Assembly: GCA_963848115.1 (NCBI GenBank)
Contig: CAWKCP010000020.1
Coordinates: forward strand, 310,001-374,000
Reading direction: 5' to 3'
From: JAWKOK01 sp963848115
GTDB lineage: Bacteria > Chloroflexota > Anaerolineae > Caldilineales > Caldilineaceae
DNA length: 64,000 bases
A program made the position numbers and the translations under genes. The notes under the pieces are model-generated. The model saw nothing but the letters and a program-made list of their open reading frames with translations. It was not told the origin of the DNA and searched no databases. Shown one piece after another: positions 1-8,600 of this stretch (position 1 is its first letter; every line of letters begins with the position of its first letter).

Positions 1-1
1 C

Positions 2-379
2 CTACCCATCCTCAATCCCATCAAGCACGATATTGAGCGCCCTGGTCGAAATCACAATCTCCCACAGCGACAGCGTCAATGAAATCAGCAGGGCCACGAC
101 GCTGACGCCGAAGAGGATTTCACCAGCCTTCACCTCTTCAAGAAAGATGGCAAACATCGAGAGCGTACAGAGCAGGAAGCTGAGGATGCCGTAGGCCTGC
201 ATGTTCTTGATCAGCGAGATGCGGCGACGCAGGTTGTCGATCTGCTGCCGCAGGCCGACCTCGTCCTGGCTCTTGTTGAGCGCACGGACCAAACTGGCCA
301 AGGCCAGGAATCGATTGGTATAGGCCAGCAGAAGCAGGCTGATGGAGCCAAAAAGAATGGCCGGTTCGGTTAGGTTCAT
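2..379 (-). CDS. DUF2721-like small membrane protein
   Basis: A complete 125-residue protein whose stop lies at the left edge of the window. Three hydrophobic segments are visible (about residues 7-27, 63-81 and 86-110), with a basic, helix-prone stretch between the first and second (RQQIDNLRRRISLIKN). Length, the three-helix pattern and the polar loop resemble the DUF2721 family of inner-membrane proteins, whose function is unknown. It is transcribed away from the MarR operon and separated from it by about 420 bp. Family assignment rests on pattern recognition only; that it is a real membrane protein is more certain than the family name. Confidence 0.6.
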   Translation of the reverse strand: MNLTEPAILFGSISLLLLAYTNRFLALASLVRALNKSQDEVGLRQQIDNLRRRISLIKNMQAYGILSFLLCTLSMFAIFLEEVKAGEILFGVSVVALLISLTLSLWEIVISTRALNIVLDGIEDG

Positions 380-586
380 GATGATTGCCCTCTACATGCA
401 GCCATATCTGACTCAAGTCTATCAGGGCGGGGATCCCTATCCGCCAAGCTTTACCAAGCATTGCCTAGCAGGTAAGGATACCCGCCCTACGACACAAACC
501 CCAATTCGAGCCGACTTGCCCCGTCATATCCCAATTTAGTGCCCATACAGCGGACCTCTCAATCTAGGGGGCGTTGTCAAAGTGCC

Positions 587-637
587 GGGGACGGTCCAGG
601 AATTCTGGGCTTGAAAACTGACTGCCGGACCGTCTCC
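587..637. repeat. Imperfect palindrome, REP-like
   Basis: Left arm 587-600 (GGGGACGGTCCAGG) pairs with right arm 625-637 (CCGGACCGTCTCC), with one mismatch and one bulge, around a loop of about 24 nt. Size and shape resemble the REP hairpins around the transposase at 5.0 kb, but the sequence differs. The rest of 380-687 shows no gene. Confidence 0.5.
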
Positions 638-687
638 AAGACTTTCTGCCCCAAATCTGAGATATCCCCATACCCTTTGCAGCATCT

Positions 688-716
688 TTGACATGGACCT
701 CTACTCGATCTAAAAT
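688..716 (+). promoter_or_regulatory. Sigma-70-type promoter of the marR-ABC operon
   Basis: TTGACA at 688-693 and TAAAAT at 711-716 are separated by exactly 17 nt, a near-consensus housekeeping promoter. Transcription would start near 723, giving a leader of about 80 nt before the GTG of the MarR gene. The -10 box overlaps the palindromes described next. Confidence 0.7.
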
Positions 717-750
717 ATTTCGATACAGAAATATTCTTCATGGGAATATT
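714..750. promoter_or_regulatory. Overlapping palindromes, probable MarR operator
   Basis: AATATTTC (714-721) and GAAATATT (728-735) form a perfect 8-bp inverted repeat with a 6-nt spacer. AATATTC (730-736) and GAATATT (744-750) form a second with a 7-nt spacer. They cover the -10 box and likely start site, the usual place for autorepression by a dimeric MarR protein. That MarR is the ligand is inferred from position. Confidence 0.6.
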
Positions 751-802
751 CAACATAGAAATACAATGGCCCTGATTCGCATAACAGCTACTGGAGAACG
801 CT

Positions 803-1249
803 GTGAATGATCCAAACAAACCGTTGACCAAAGAGACCGTAAAGCGATTCTTACGACTCAACCGCCACATGCGCCAGGCAGCGCGCCAGATCACAAGCTT
901 CGGCGTACGACCGCGCGATTTTTCGATTCTCCGTCACATCCACGAATCAGGCCGGCTGACCATCGGCGAAATCCAGGAATATATCCTGAGCAGCCCCAGC
1001 ACAGCCTCAACGGTGGTTGCCAAGTTGGAGGGTGACGGATACGTGACTCGCACGCGATCCAAAGAGGACAACCGGGTGGTCTTCGTGGAACTGACCGACG
1101 CAGGACGGGAACTGGCAGTACGAACACCGATGCAGGGCATTCCACTCCTGCGGCGACGGCTTGAGACCCTGCCCGAAGACGATGTCCGCCGCATTAACGA
1201 TGCACTCGGCGACATCCTAAGACTGATGGAGGTTCCAGACGAAGCATGA
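803..1249 (+). CDS. MarR-family transcriptional regulator
   Basis: A 148-residue winged-helix regulator of typical MarR length. The middle of the protein carries the MarR pattern: helix-turn-helix around LTIGEIQEYILSSPSTASTV, then the wing (YVTRTRSKEDNRVVFVELT) with the conserved acidic D-x-R of the family and the usual TDAGRELA. It starts with GTG at 803, preceded by GGAGAA about 6 nt upstream. The stop overlaps the ATG of the first ABC half-transporter by 4 nt (ATGA, 1246-1249), so the three genes are one operon. By analogy with other MarR/ABC operons it should repress the operon until a toxic ligand binds; palindromes over the promoter at 714-750 fit this. Confidence 0.92.
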   Translation: MNDPNKPLTKETVKRFLRLNRHMRQAARQITSFGVRPRDFSILRHIHESGRLTIGEIQEYILSSPSTASTVVAKLEGDGYVTRTRSKEDNRVVFVELTDAGRELAVRTPMQGIPLLRRRLETLPEDDVRRINDALGDILRLMEVPDEA

Positions 1250-3054
1250 ATTCTCTTCGTAGAATGATATATTTTGCACGTCCTTACAAATGGGTCATCA
1301 TCATCGGTCTCTTCACGGTAGTGTTGCCCGTAGCCATGGAGTTGGTGGTGCCCAGACTCCTGCAAAACGTCATCGACCAGGGCATCGAGCAGAATGACAT
1401 GCAGGCCATTTGGCGCGGTTCCATGACCATGCTGGTTGCGGCGCTCATCGGCACCATCGCCACGTTGGGGCAAGGCGTCTGCCGGGCGCAACTCTCTCAG
1501 GGGCTGGCCTTTGATCTGCGCAATTCGCTCTTTCGACACATCCAGTCCTTCTCCTTCGCCGATCTGGACGAGATGCAGACCGGTCAATTGATGACACGTA
1601 TCTCCAGCGATGTCGACGTGGTGCGTATGTTCTCCAGCGCAGGGCTTTCGCTGCTCATTCGTGCACTGATGATGATCATTGGCAGCCTCATCATGATGTT
1701 CCTCCTCGACGTACGCCTCTCCATGATCATGGTTGTTCTGCTGCCCATCGCCGGGTTGCTCATCTGGGTGGTGATGCGTGTGGCCCAGCCCATGTTTGTG
1801 ATCGTCCAGCGCAAACTCTCAGCGCTAAACACCATTGTTCAAGAGAATCTGGCTGGGGCTCGCGTGGTCAAGGCATATGCCCGCGAGCCCTTCGAGATCG
1901 AGCGCTTCGAAGAACGCAATGACGAATATATGAACGAACATATCAGGGTCGGTAGGCTGATGGCGATTGCATTGCCGATTCTGCTGGTGTTGACCAACAT
2001 CGGCATGGTGGCAGTCATCCTCATAGGCGGCACAGATGTGATCGATGGACGTTTATCCATCGGCGAATTGGTGGCCTTTAACAGCTATCTCATGATTGCC
2101 ATGGCGCCGGTGCTGCTGTTGGGCAATATCCTCACCATGATGTCGCGTGCCGAGGCATCTGCTCAGCGAGTCTGGAACGTGCTTGATACGGAACCCTCGA
2201 TTCAGGACAAACCGGTCGTCAAGAACGACGAGGCCATGAAGGGGCGAGTCGTCTTTGAAAACGTCTCATTTGTCTACAATGGTCCCTCAAAAAACGGCAA
2301 GCCAAATGCAAAGAGCGGAGTCAGAGGCGCCGTTACCAACGGCGATGGTCCGGTCATCGGCGGCGGACACGAAGATGTCCTCCATGGCGTCAGTTTCGCC
2401 GTCGATCCGGGACAGCGCGTCGCCCTGCTTGGCGCAACTGGTTCCGGCAAGAGCACGCTGGTCAACCTGCTGCCCCGATACTACGATGCCACCGACGGCA
2501 CTGTTTTCATTGATGGTACGGATGTACGCGATTGGAAGAACGAGGAACTTCGGTCCCAGGTCGGCATGGTCCTGCAGGAGACGACGCTTTTCAGCGGCAC
2601 GGTGAGCGAAAACATCGCCTACGGTCGCCCCGATGCGTCGATGGATGAGATTGTCGCCGCGGCCAAGGCGGCCCAGGCCCACGACTTCATCATGGCGCTT
2701 CCGGCCGGCTACGGAAGTATGGTCGAGGCACGCGGGGCCAACTTCTCAGGCGGGCAGAAGCAACGCATTGCCATTGCCAGAGCCTTACTCATCTCACCCA
2801 GCATCCTGGTGCTGGACGACTGCACCAGCGCCGTCGACCTGGAGACCGAGTACAAGATCCAGTTGGCGCTGGACGGTCTGATGGCTGACCGTACGACCTT
2901 CATCATCGCCCAGCGCATCAGCAGCGTACTCAGCGCCGACCAGATCTTCGTGCTCGAAAAAGGCGAGATCGCGGCCCACGGCACCCACGCCGAACTGCTG
3001 GAATCCAGTCCCATCTATCAGGATATCTACACTTCGCAACTGGGAGCCTACTAA
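1246..3054 (+). CDS. ABC exporter half-transporter, degenerate-site subunit
   Basis: A 602-residue type IV ABC exporter half: six transmembrane helices in residues 1-310, nucleotide-binding domain in about 335-602. Walker A is GATGSGKST (about 396-404) and the signature is FSGGQ. Walker B reads LVLDDCTSAVD, with Asp where the catalytic Glu belongs, and the H-loop reads IIAQRIS, with Gln for His. These are the hallmarks of the degenerate subunit of heterodimeric exporters (BmrC/LmrC/TM287 type). A 30-40 residue Gly/Asn/Lys-rich insertion lies early in the NBD, about residues 345-378. It is translationally coupled to MarR upstream, and its partner starts 1 nt after its stop. Substrate unknown; multidrug or lipid export is the usual role. 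Confidence 0.93.
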   Translation: MNSLRRMIYFARPYKWVIIIGLFTVVLPVAMELVVPRLLQNVIDQGIEQNDMQAIWRGSMTMLVAALIGTIATLGQGVCRAQLSQGLAFDLRNSLFRHIQSFSFADLDEMQTGQLMTRISSDVDVVRMFSSAGLSLLIRALMMIIGSLIMMFLLDVRLSMIMVVLLPIAGLLIWVVMRVAQPMFVIVQRKLSALNTIVQENLAGARVVKAYAREPFEIERFEERNDEYMNEHIRVGRLMAIALPILLVLTNIGMVAVILIGGTDVIDGRLSIGELVAFNSYLMIAMAPVLLLGNILTMMSRAEASAQRVWNVLDTEPSIQDKPVVKNDEAMKGRVVFENVSFVYNGPSKNGKPNAKSGVRGAVTNGDGPVIGGGHEDVLHGVSFAVDPGQRVALLGATGSGKSTLVNLLPRYYDATDGTVFIDGTDVRDWKNEELRSQVGMVLQETTLFSGTVSENIAYGRPDASMDEIVAAAKAAQAHDFIMALPAGYGSMVEARGANFSGGQKQRIAIARALLISPSILVLDDCTSAVDLETEYKIQLALDGLMADRTTFIIAQRISSVLSADQIFVLEKGEIAAHGTHAELLESSPIYQDIYTSQLGAY

Positions 3055-3055
3055 C

Positions 3056-4900
3056 ATGACAGCTCAAAGAACACAAACAGCGCCGCCGCCACAGCGCCCT
3101 CGCCTCGGCATGGGCTCGGGCGGCGGTCCCAGCGGCGAGACGGCCAAGGATACAAACTACGCAGTGAAACGCCTGCTCAGCTATCTGCGACCCTACTGGC
3201 TGCAATTGAGTGCCGTATCGCTGCTGGTCATCATCACCACGATTGGCCGGCTGGCTGGGCCGATCCTGCTCGGCATCGCCATCGACCGCTTTATCCTGCC
3301 CGGCGACGTGCCGGGCCTGATCCGGATCAGCATCCTGATGCTGGTCGTCTACGTGGTTGCAGGAATTGCGGCCATGGGCCAAGGCGTGATCATGGTCGTG
3401 GTGGCGCAGCGGCTGGTGCGTGATATCCGCTCCGAGTTGTTCGCCCATGTGCAGACGCTCTCCATGGAATATCACGACCACCACCGCGTCGGCGATCTCA
3501 TGAGCCGGCTGACCAATGACACTGAGGCCATCAACCGTGTGCTTACCAACGGCCTCATCGAATTCACCACCAACATCCTGTTGCTTGGCGGCATCATGGT
3601 CTCCATGTTCCTGCTCAACTGGCAGCTTGCGCTGGGCGTCATGCTGGTCCTGCCCCTCATGCTCTACATCACTGTGGTCGTGACCCGCTACAGCCGCAAG
3701 GCCTTTCGCGAGGTGCAGGCCAAGCTGGGCTCGCTGAACGCCGTCATGGAAGAGAATATCGCCGGTGTGCGTGTGGTCAAAGCCTTTGCCCGCGAAGAAG
3801 ATACCATCACCCAGTTTGAGTATATCAACGCTGAAAATCGCCAGGTGGGCATCAAGGCCGACATCATCACTGCGGCCCTGGGCCCCATGTTCACGACCAT
3901 GATGACTGTCACCATCGCGGTGGTGGCACTGTTGGGTGGCTGGCTATCACTACAAGGCATCGTCAGCGTGGGCGTGATTGCCACCTTCGTGGTCTATGTC
4001 ATGAACTTCTTCCGGCCCATGCGCGGCATTGCCATGCTCTACAACGGCTTGCAGTCGGCGCTGGCCGGGGCCGAGCGTATTTTCGAAGTGCTTGATGACA
4101 AACCGTCGGTGGCCAATCAGCCCGATGCAGAACCGCTGCCCAAGATCAGGGGCGAAGTCACGTTCGACAATGTCAGTTTCGCCTACGAGGAAGGCAAGCC
4201 GGTACTGGAGGATGTCAACCTGACGGCCCAGCCCGGCCAGACCATCGCCCTGGTCGGCCCGACCGGCGCGGGCAAGACGACCATCATCAGCCTACTGAGT
4301 CGCTTCTACGATGTGACCGAAGGCGCGATCCTGATCGATGGCTACGACATCCGCGAAGTGGAGCAGACGTCGATCCGCGATCAGCTCGGCATCGTGCTCC
4401 AGGACACGTTCCTCTTCGCCGAGTCGGTCATGGAGAACATCCGCTATGGTCGCCTGACCGCAACCGATGAAGAGGTCATTGAGGCGGCCAGGCTGGCCAA
4501 CGCCGACCACTTCATCCGCACGTTGCCCCAGGGCTACGGCACTAGGGTCTCGGAGAGGGGACACAACTTCAGCCAGGGGCAGCGCCAGTTGCTGGCCATT
4601 GCCCGGGCAGTGCTGGCCGATCCGCGCATCCTGATCCTGGATGAAGCGACCAGTAGCGTGGACACGCGTACGGAGATGCATATTCAGGATGCGCTGCTGC
4701 GTCTCATGGAGGGGCGCACGGCCTTTGTCATCGCCCACCGGCTGAGCACGATCCGCAATGCGGACAATGTACTCGTGGTCAATGACCACCGCATCATCGA
4801 GCGCGGCACCCATGAGGAGTTGATGGAGCAGAACGGCTTCTACTACGATCTGTACATGAGCCAATATCGACGAGTGCAGGCGCTGGCGATGGCGGTGTGA
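3056..4900 (+). CDS. ABC exporter half-transporter, catalytic-site subunit
   Basis: A 614-residue partner of the preceding gene. An N-terminal Pro/Gly-rich cytosolic tail (about 35 residues) precedes six transmembrane helices. The NBD (about 365-600) has Walker A GPTGAGKTT (about 401), canonical Walker B LILDEATSSVD with the catalytic Glu, and a normal H-loop IAHRLST. Its signature motif is FSQGQ rather than SGGQ, the variant expected for the half that faces the degenerate Walker site. The two halves are therefore complementary: one competent ATP site and one regulatory site. ATG at 3056 begins 1 nt after the previous stop. A REP hairpin lies directly behind the stop codon. Confidence 0.93.
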   Translation: MTAQRTQTAPPPQRPRLGMGSGGGPSGETAKDTNYAVKRLLSYLRPYWLQLSAVSLLVIITTIGRLAGPILLGIAIDRFILPGDVPGLIRISILMLVVYVVAGIAAMGQGVIMVVVAQRLVRDIRSELFAHVQTLSMEYHDHHRVGDLMSRLTNDTEAINRVLTNGLIEFTTNILLLGGIMVSMFLLNWQLALGVMLVLPLMLYITVVVTRYSRKAFREVQAKLGSLNAVMEENIAGVRVVKAFAREEDTITQFEYINAENRQVGIKADIITAALGPMFTTMMTVTIAVVALLGGWLSLQGIVSVGVIATFVVYVMNFFRPMRGIAMLYNGLQSALAGAERIFEVLDDKPSVANQPDAEPLPKIRGEVTFDNVSFAYEEGKPVLEDVNLTAQPGQTIALVGPTGAGKTTIISLLSRFYDVTEGAILIDGYDIREVEQTSIRDQLGIVLQDTFLFAESVMENIRYGRLTATDEEVIEAARLANADHFIRTLPQGYGTRVSERGHNFSQGQRQLLAIARAVLADPRILILDEATSSVDTRTEMHIQDALLRLMEGRTAFVIAHRLSTIRNADNVLVVNDHRIIERGTHEELMEQNGFYYDLYMSQYRRVQALAMAV

Positions 4901-4904
4901 TACC

Positions 4905-4974
4905 CAGGGTGACAGTCACTGGCACAACGGGACTTCGCTTTTCCTGACTCGATCTGCCAGTGACTGTCACCCTG
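4905..4974. repeat. REP hairpin, upstream copy
   Basis: Perfect 20-bp inverted repeat: 4905-4924 pairs with 4955-4974 around a 30-nt loop. A second copy in the same orientation lies at 5578-5647. By hand count 55 of 70 positions agree, and the three outermost base pairs differ in a compensating way, so the hairpin rather than the sequence is conserved. It lies just behind the ABC operon and could also end its transcript. Confidence 0.85.
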
Positions 4975-5020
4975 TCAACCCGCAGCGAGAATAAATCAAT
5001 CGAAAGGACATCCCCCGACA

Positions 5021-5575
5021 ATGCCATACGCACGCAAGGAGATCATTACCTGGACTACCGGCCACTACTATCACATCTATAATCGCGGCGCCCATCGTTC
5101 CACGCTCTTCCGAGACGACACTTGCTACCGCTTTGCAATAGAGCGCATGCAAGAGATCGCTACGCGCTTACGCATCCGCGTCGTTGCCTACTGCCTCATG
5201 CCCAATCATTACCACTTCTGCGTCAGGCAGGACGGTAATGTGACAGCAGATCAACTGCCGCGGCGCATTTTTAACAGCTACAGCAAGTGGTTCAACCATC
5301 GATACAATCACAGCGGCACTCTTTTCGAAAGACGATTTCAGGCAAAGAGCGTCGATAATGATGCCTACCTCCGCACGCTCTGTCTGTACATCCACGCCAA
5401 CCCAGTAAAGCATGGAATTGCCCTCAAACCGGAACTCTGGCCGTACTCCAACTACGCTGAATGGATAGGGAAGAGAGGGGAGTCTACTTCTGAACCGGAA
5501 GTGCTGGTTAAGCAGTTTGGCAGCGCCGAAAACTATCACACAGAGATATCTAGACTGCTGAGGAATGATGGATGA
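5021..5575 (+). CDS. REP-associated tyrosine transposase (RAYT, Y1 family)
   Basis: A 184-residue single-domain protein of the Y1 (TnpA/IS200-related) transposase superfamily. The metal-binding HUH motif is visible as MPNHYHF (His63, His65) and the catalytic tyrosine as YIHANPVKHG (Tyr123). GTLFERRFQAKSV between them is typical of the RAYT branch. RAYTs are single-copy relatives of IS200 transposases that act on REP hairpins; here the gene is bracketed by two related hairpins (4905-4974 and 5578-5647) in direct orientation, which fits exactly. Frame and active-site residues are intact. Whether it still moves DNA cannot be told from one copy. Confidence 0.9.
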   Translation: MPYARKEIITWTTGHYYHIYNRGAHRSTLFRDDTCYRFAIERMQEIATRLRIRVVAYCLMPNHYHFCVRQDGNVTADQLPRRIFNSYSKWFNHRYNHSGTLFERRFQAKSVDNDAYLRTLCLYIHANPVKHGIALKPELWPYSNYAEWIGKRGESTSEPEVLVKQFGSAENYHTEISRLLRNDG

Positions 5576-5577
5576 CA

Positions 5578-5647
5578 GTCGGTGAAAGTCACTGGCGCAA
5601 CGTAATTTCGTTTTCGCTGACTCGATCTGTCAGTGACTGTCACCGAC
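5578..5647. repeat. REP hairpin, downstream copy
   Basis: 5578-5596 pairs with 5629-5647 with two mismatches. It begins 3 nt after the transposase stop. Arms and loop match the upstream copy (loop core CTGACTCGATCTG is shared), and the stem base is inverted in sequence (GTC/GAC against CAG/CTG) while still pairing. Confidence 0.85.
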
Positions 5648-5682
5648 GCCTTCCAATTATTGGACTTTTCGTGACCCTGCCG

Positions 5683-8600
5683 TCATATTCCTGCACTGAT
5701 CCCAAACGCCTCAAACCGAATCGCCGACCCCTCGGGCCAGGCCCCTGCGTGCACGTAGCGATGGATCATGCCGATGGCCAGCGGACCAACCTCGACCGAA
5801 TTGGCCGTAGGGAAGTCGATCGCTCCGACCGAATACCAGGTGAGACCGTCTCCGCTGCACAGTCCCCGCACCCGATCACCGCTCCGTTCCAAGCGCAGGT
5901 AAATGCGATTTGCATCCGGCAGTCGGCCGATGCCAAAGAGACCGTCGACGTTGTTTCGGCAGCCCGACAGATCGATGCCGCCCGGCGCAAACGCGTTCCA
6001 TGTGAGGCGTAGATAGTTTTGCCGATCCAGCCAAAGCAGGACTCCGCCCAGTGAAAGTCGGTCGTCATAGGCCGGGGTACAGATTGTTTCCACGGCAAAG
6101 TCACCCTCAATCGATCTCAGAAAACGCGGCGCAGCGAAATTATTGAGCCAGAGATCACGGTAGTTGGCGGCACGGATGATCAGCTTGCCGTCTTCCACTT
6201 GGTAGGAGCAGTCGCCAAACTGATCGTGCCAAGTCCAGCCCGACAGACTAGGTTGTTCGGAAAAACCTGGTCTGCATCCATCGTCGTCCTTTCCAAACCA
6301 TGAATCGATCTCAGCCGGCATCAACCGCCACTGCACCAATGGGAGCGGCTCTTCGGCGCGTGCAGCGACGATCTCCCGACAGAGTGCGTCGTAAGCGTTG
6401 ACGTCCGGACACATCGGCTCCAGCCCGGCGAGCGCGCAGGCCACTGTGGGCCAAGACTCGATGTGTAACTCCTCTTCGTACGCGATCTTGGACAGCAGCG
6501 CTAGGCCCTCGGCTTTTCGATCCAACATCGTGTAGGTCCAGGCCAGGCCGATGATGCCGCGACGTACGCCGTCGACGAGCAACCCGTCCGACCTGGCAAG
6601 CCCGAAGGAGCGTTCGAGCCATTCGATTGCTTGCGGCCAATCATGCCGGCAATAGTGGACCAGCCCGAGCACCGTGGAGGCGAAAACATAGCTGCTGGGT
6701 CGGTACAGGTTACTAAGATCTTCCAGTGTGATTGTTGCATATCGTTCGGCCTCATCAAGGTTGCCACACAGCCAACCATGATAGACGCCAAGCCAATACC
6801 AACAATTACGGATCGACATTTTGTCGCCGGTAATTTCGGCGAGGCGCAATGCCTCATTAATCGTTGCAAATGCAGCCTGGCCATCCCCAATGGTTTCGCA
6901 CAAGAACAGCTTGGGCAATAAATGCAGTTGACCGGCCGACCAGAAGTCTCGTCGACGCAGCGCCTCATCGATGACGGGGTCGATCAGATTGAATCCACGC
7001 TCCGGCTGTTTGGTCAGCCGGTACCAAAGCACGGCATAGAACCAGATATCAACCAGATGCCCGGAATAGGGCAGCGTTGGAAGGATGTCGATGATTGTTC
7101 CAACCCAGGAAATGGCCGATCGCCAGTCCCCTCGATTGGCATATGCGGTAGACAGATAGGTGGTGAGTGCCACAAGCTCGACCGGCGCGTCGATGCCGGC
7201 AATGAGTGCCATACCACGCTCACACTGCTCGACCTGGGCGCTGGTATCGCCGGTCGAGCCGTAAAACTGACAGAGAGACAGAATGTAATGAACTCGTTGG
7301 CGGGGCGGCAGATCCAGTTCAGTCGCCAACGTGATTGCCTGACGGAGATAGGCCTCGGCCTTCTCCAGGTTGTCCAGCATGGTCTGAATTTCGCCTAGCG
7401 CGTGAAGCGCTTTCAGCCGTTGTTTCAGATTCGACTCGGTCGCTTCGAGCGCGTCTAGACGCGCTATCACACGTTCGTAGTGGGTGCGAGCTTCCAGGTT
7501 TAGATAGACCCTCTGGGCCTGTTGTCCAGCCAACAATAGATAGTAGATAGCGTTTTCAGGATCGTCGCCCAGGTCATAATGCCGGGCCAACAGTTCGATA
7601 TGCGGCTGGAGGTTCTCGGCATAGAGCTTCTCAATGGCCAACGCCGCCCGCCGGTGCAGATCCACCCGATAGCCGCGCGGTAGATCCTGGTAGACGGCGT
7701 CGCGCACCAGCACATGATGAAAGGAATATTCCGGCTCCGGCAAAACACGCTCCTGATAGACCAGAGATCCCTGAGTCAGAGCAGCCAGGGTGGTTTCTTG
7801 CTCAGCCCCGCTACCGATCATAGCTTCCACCAACCGCGGACGAAAGAGGCGACCGATCACGGCTGCTGCCTGTAGGTACGCCTTCTCCGTCGGCTCCAGG
7901 CGATCGACACGGCTGAGGATGACGCTCTGCAAACTGGCCGGCACAACGACTGACGCCAGCGAATGGCGTGCATGCCATTCGGCGCCGTCCCGGTAGAGCA
8001 CGTCGCTGTCGATGAGTGTACGCACGATCTCTTCCAGGTAGAGGGGATTGCCTTCAGATTTGTCCGTGATCACGGTACGCATCTCCGCCGGCAGTGCATC
8101 GATGGCCAGTAGCGAGGCGACCAGATGACGGCTCTGTTCGCCGTTCAATGGCTGCAGTCGCAGTTCGGTGAAAGCGTCAGGACACCTGCGCTGGGCCAGC
8201 GCGCTCAACTGCTCGTCGGCCTGTGCCTCTTCCGGACGGAAGACGGCAATTAGCACCAGTGGTACATCGGTAAGTGTTTCCATCAGCGCACCGATGAGGT
8301 CGACAGAAAGCGGATCGGCCCAGTGCAGATCCTCACAGATCAAGACCAGTGGTTGTTCTTCGGCGAAGGCGTGAAACAACCGGCGCAATGCATTCAACGT
8401 GCGGCGGCGAAGCTGCTCTGCAGCTACATCATTCAACCGATCGTCCCAGTCGATGTCAAAACGCAGAGCGAGCAGCCGGCTCAACAGCGGACCGATCTCT
8501 TCCACATCGGAGGCGGAAAGGCGGCCCGACCGGCGAAGCCGTTGCAACAGATCGACAAGGACGACGCCAGAGTGGTCGGCATCAAGGCGATCACCGGCAT

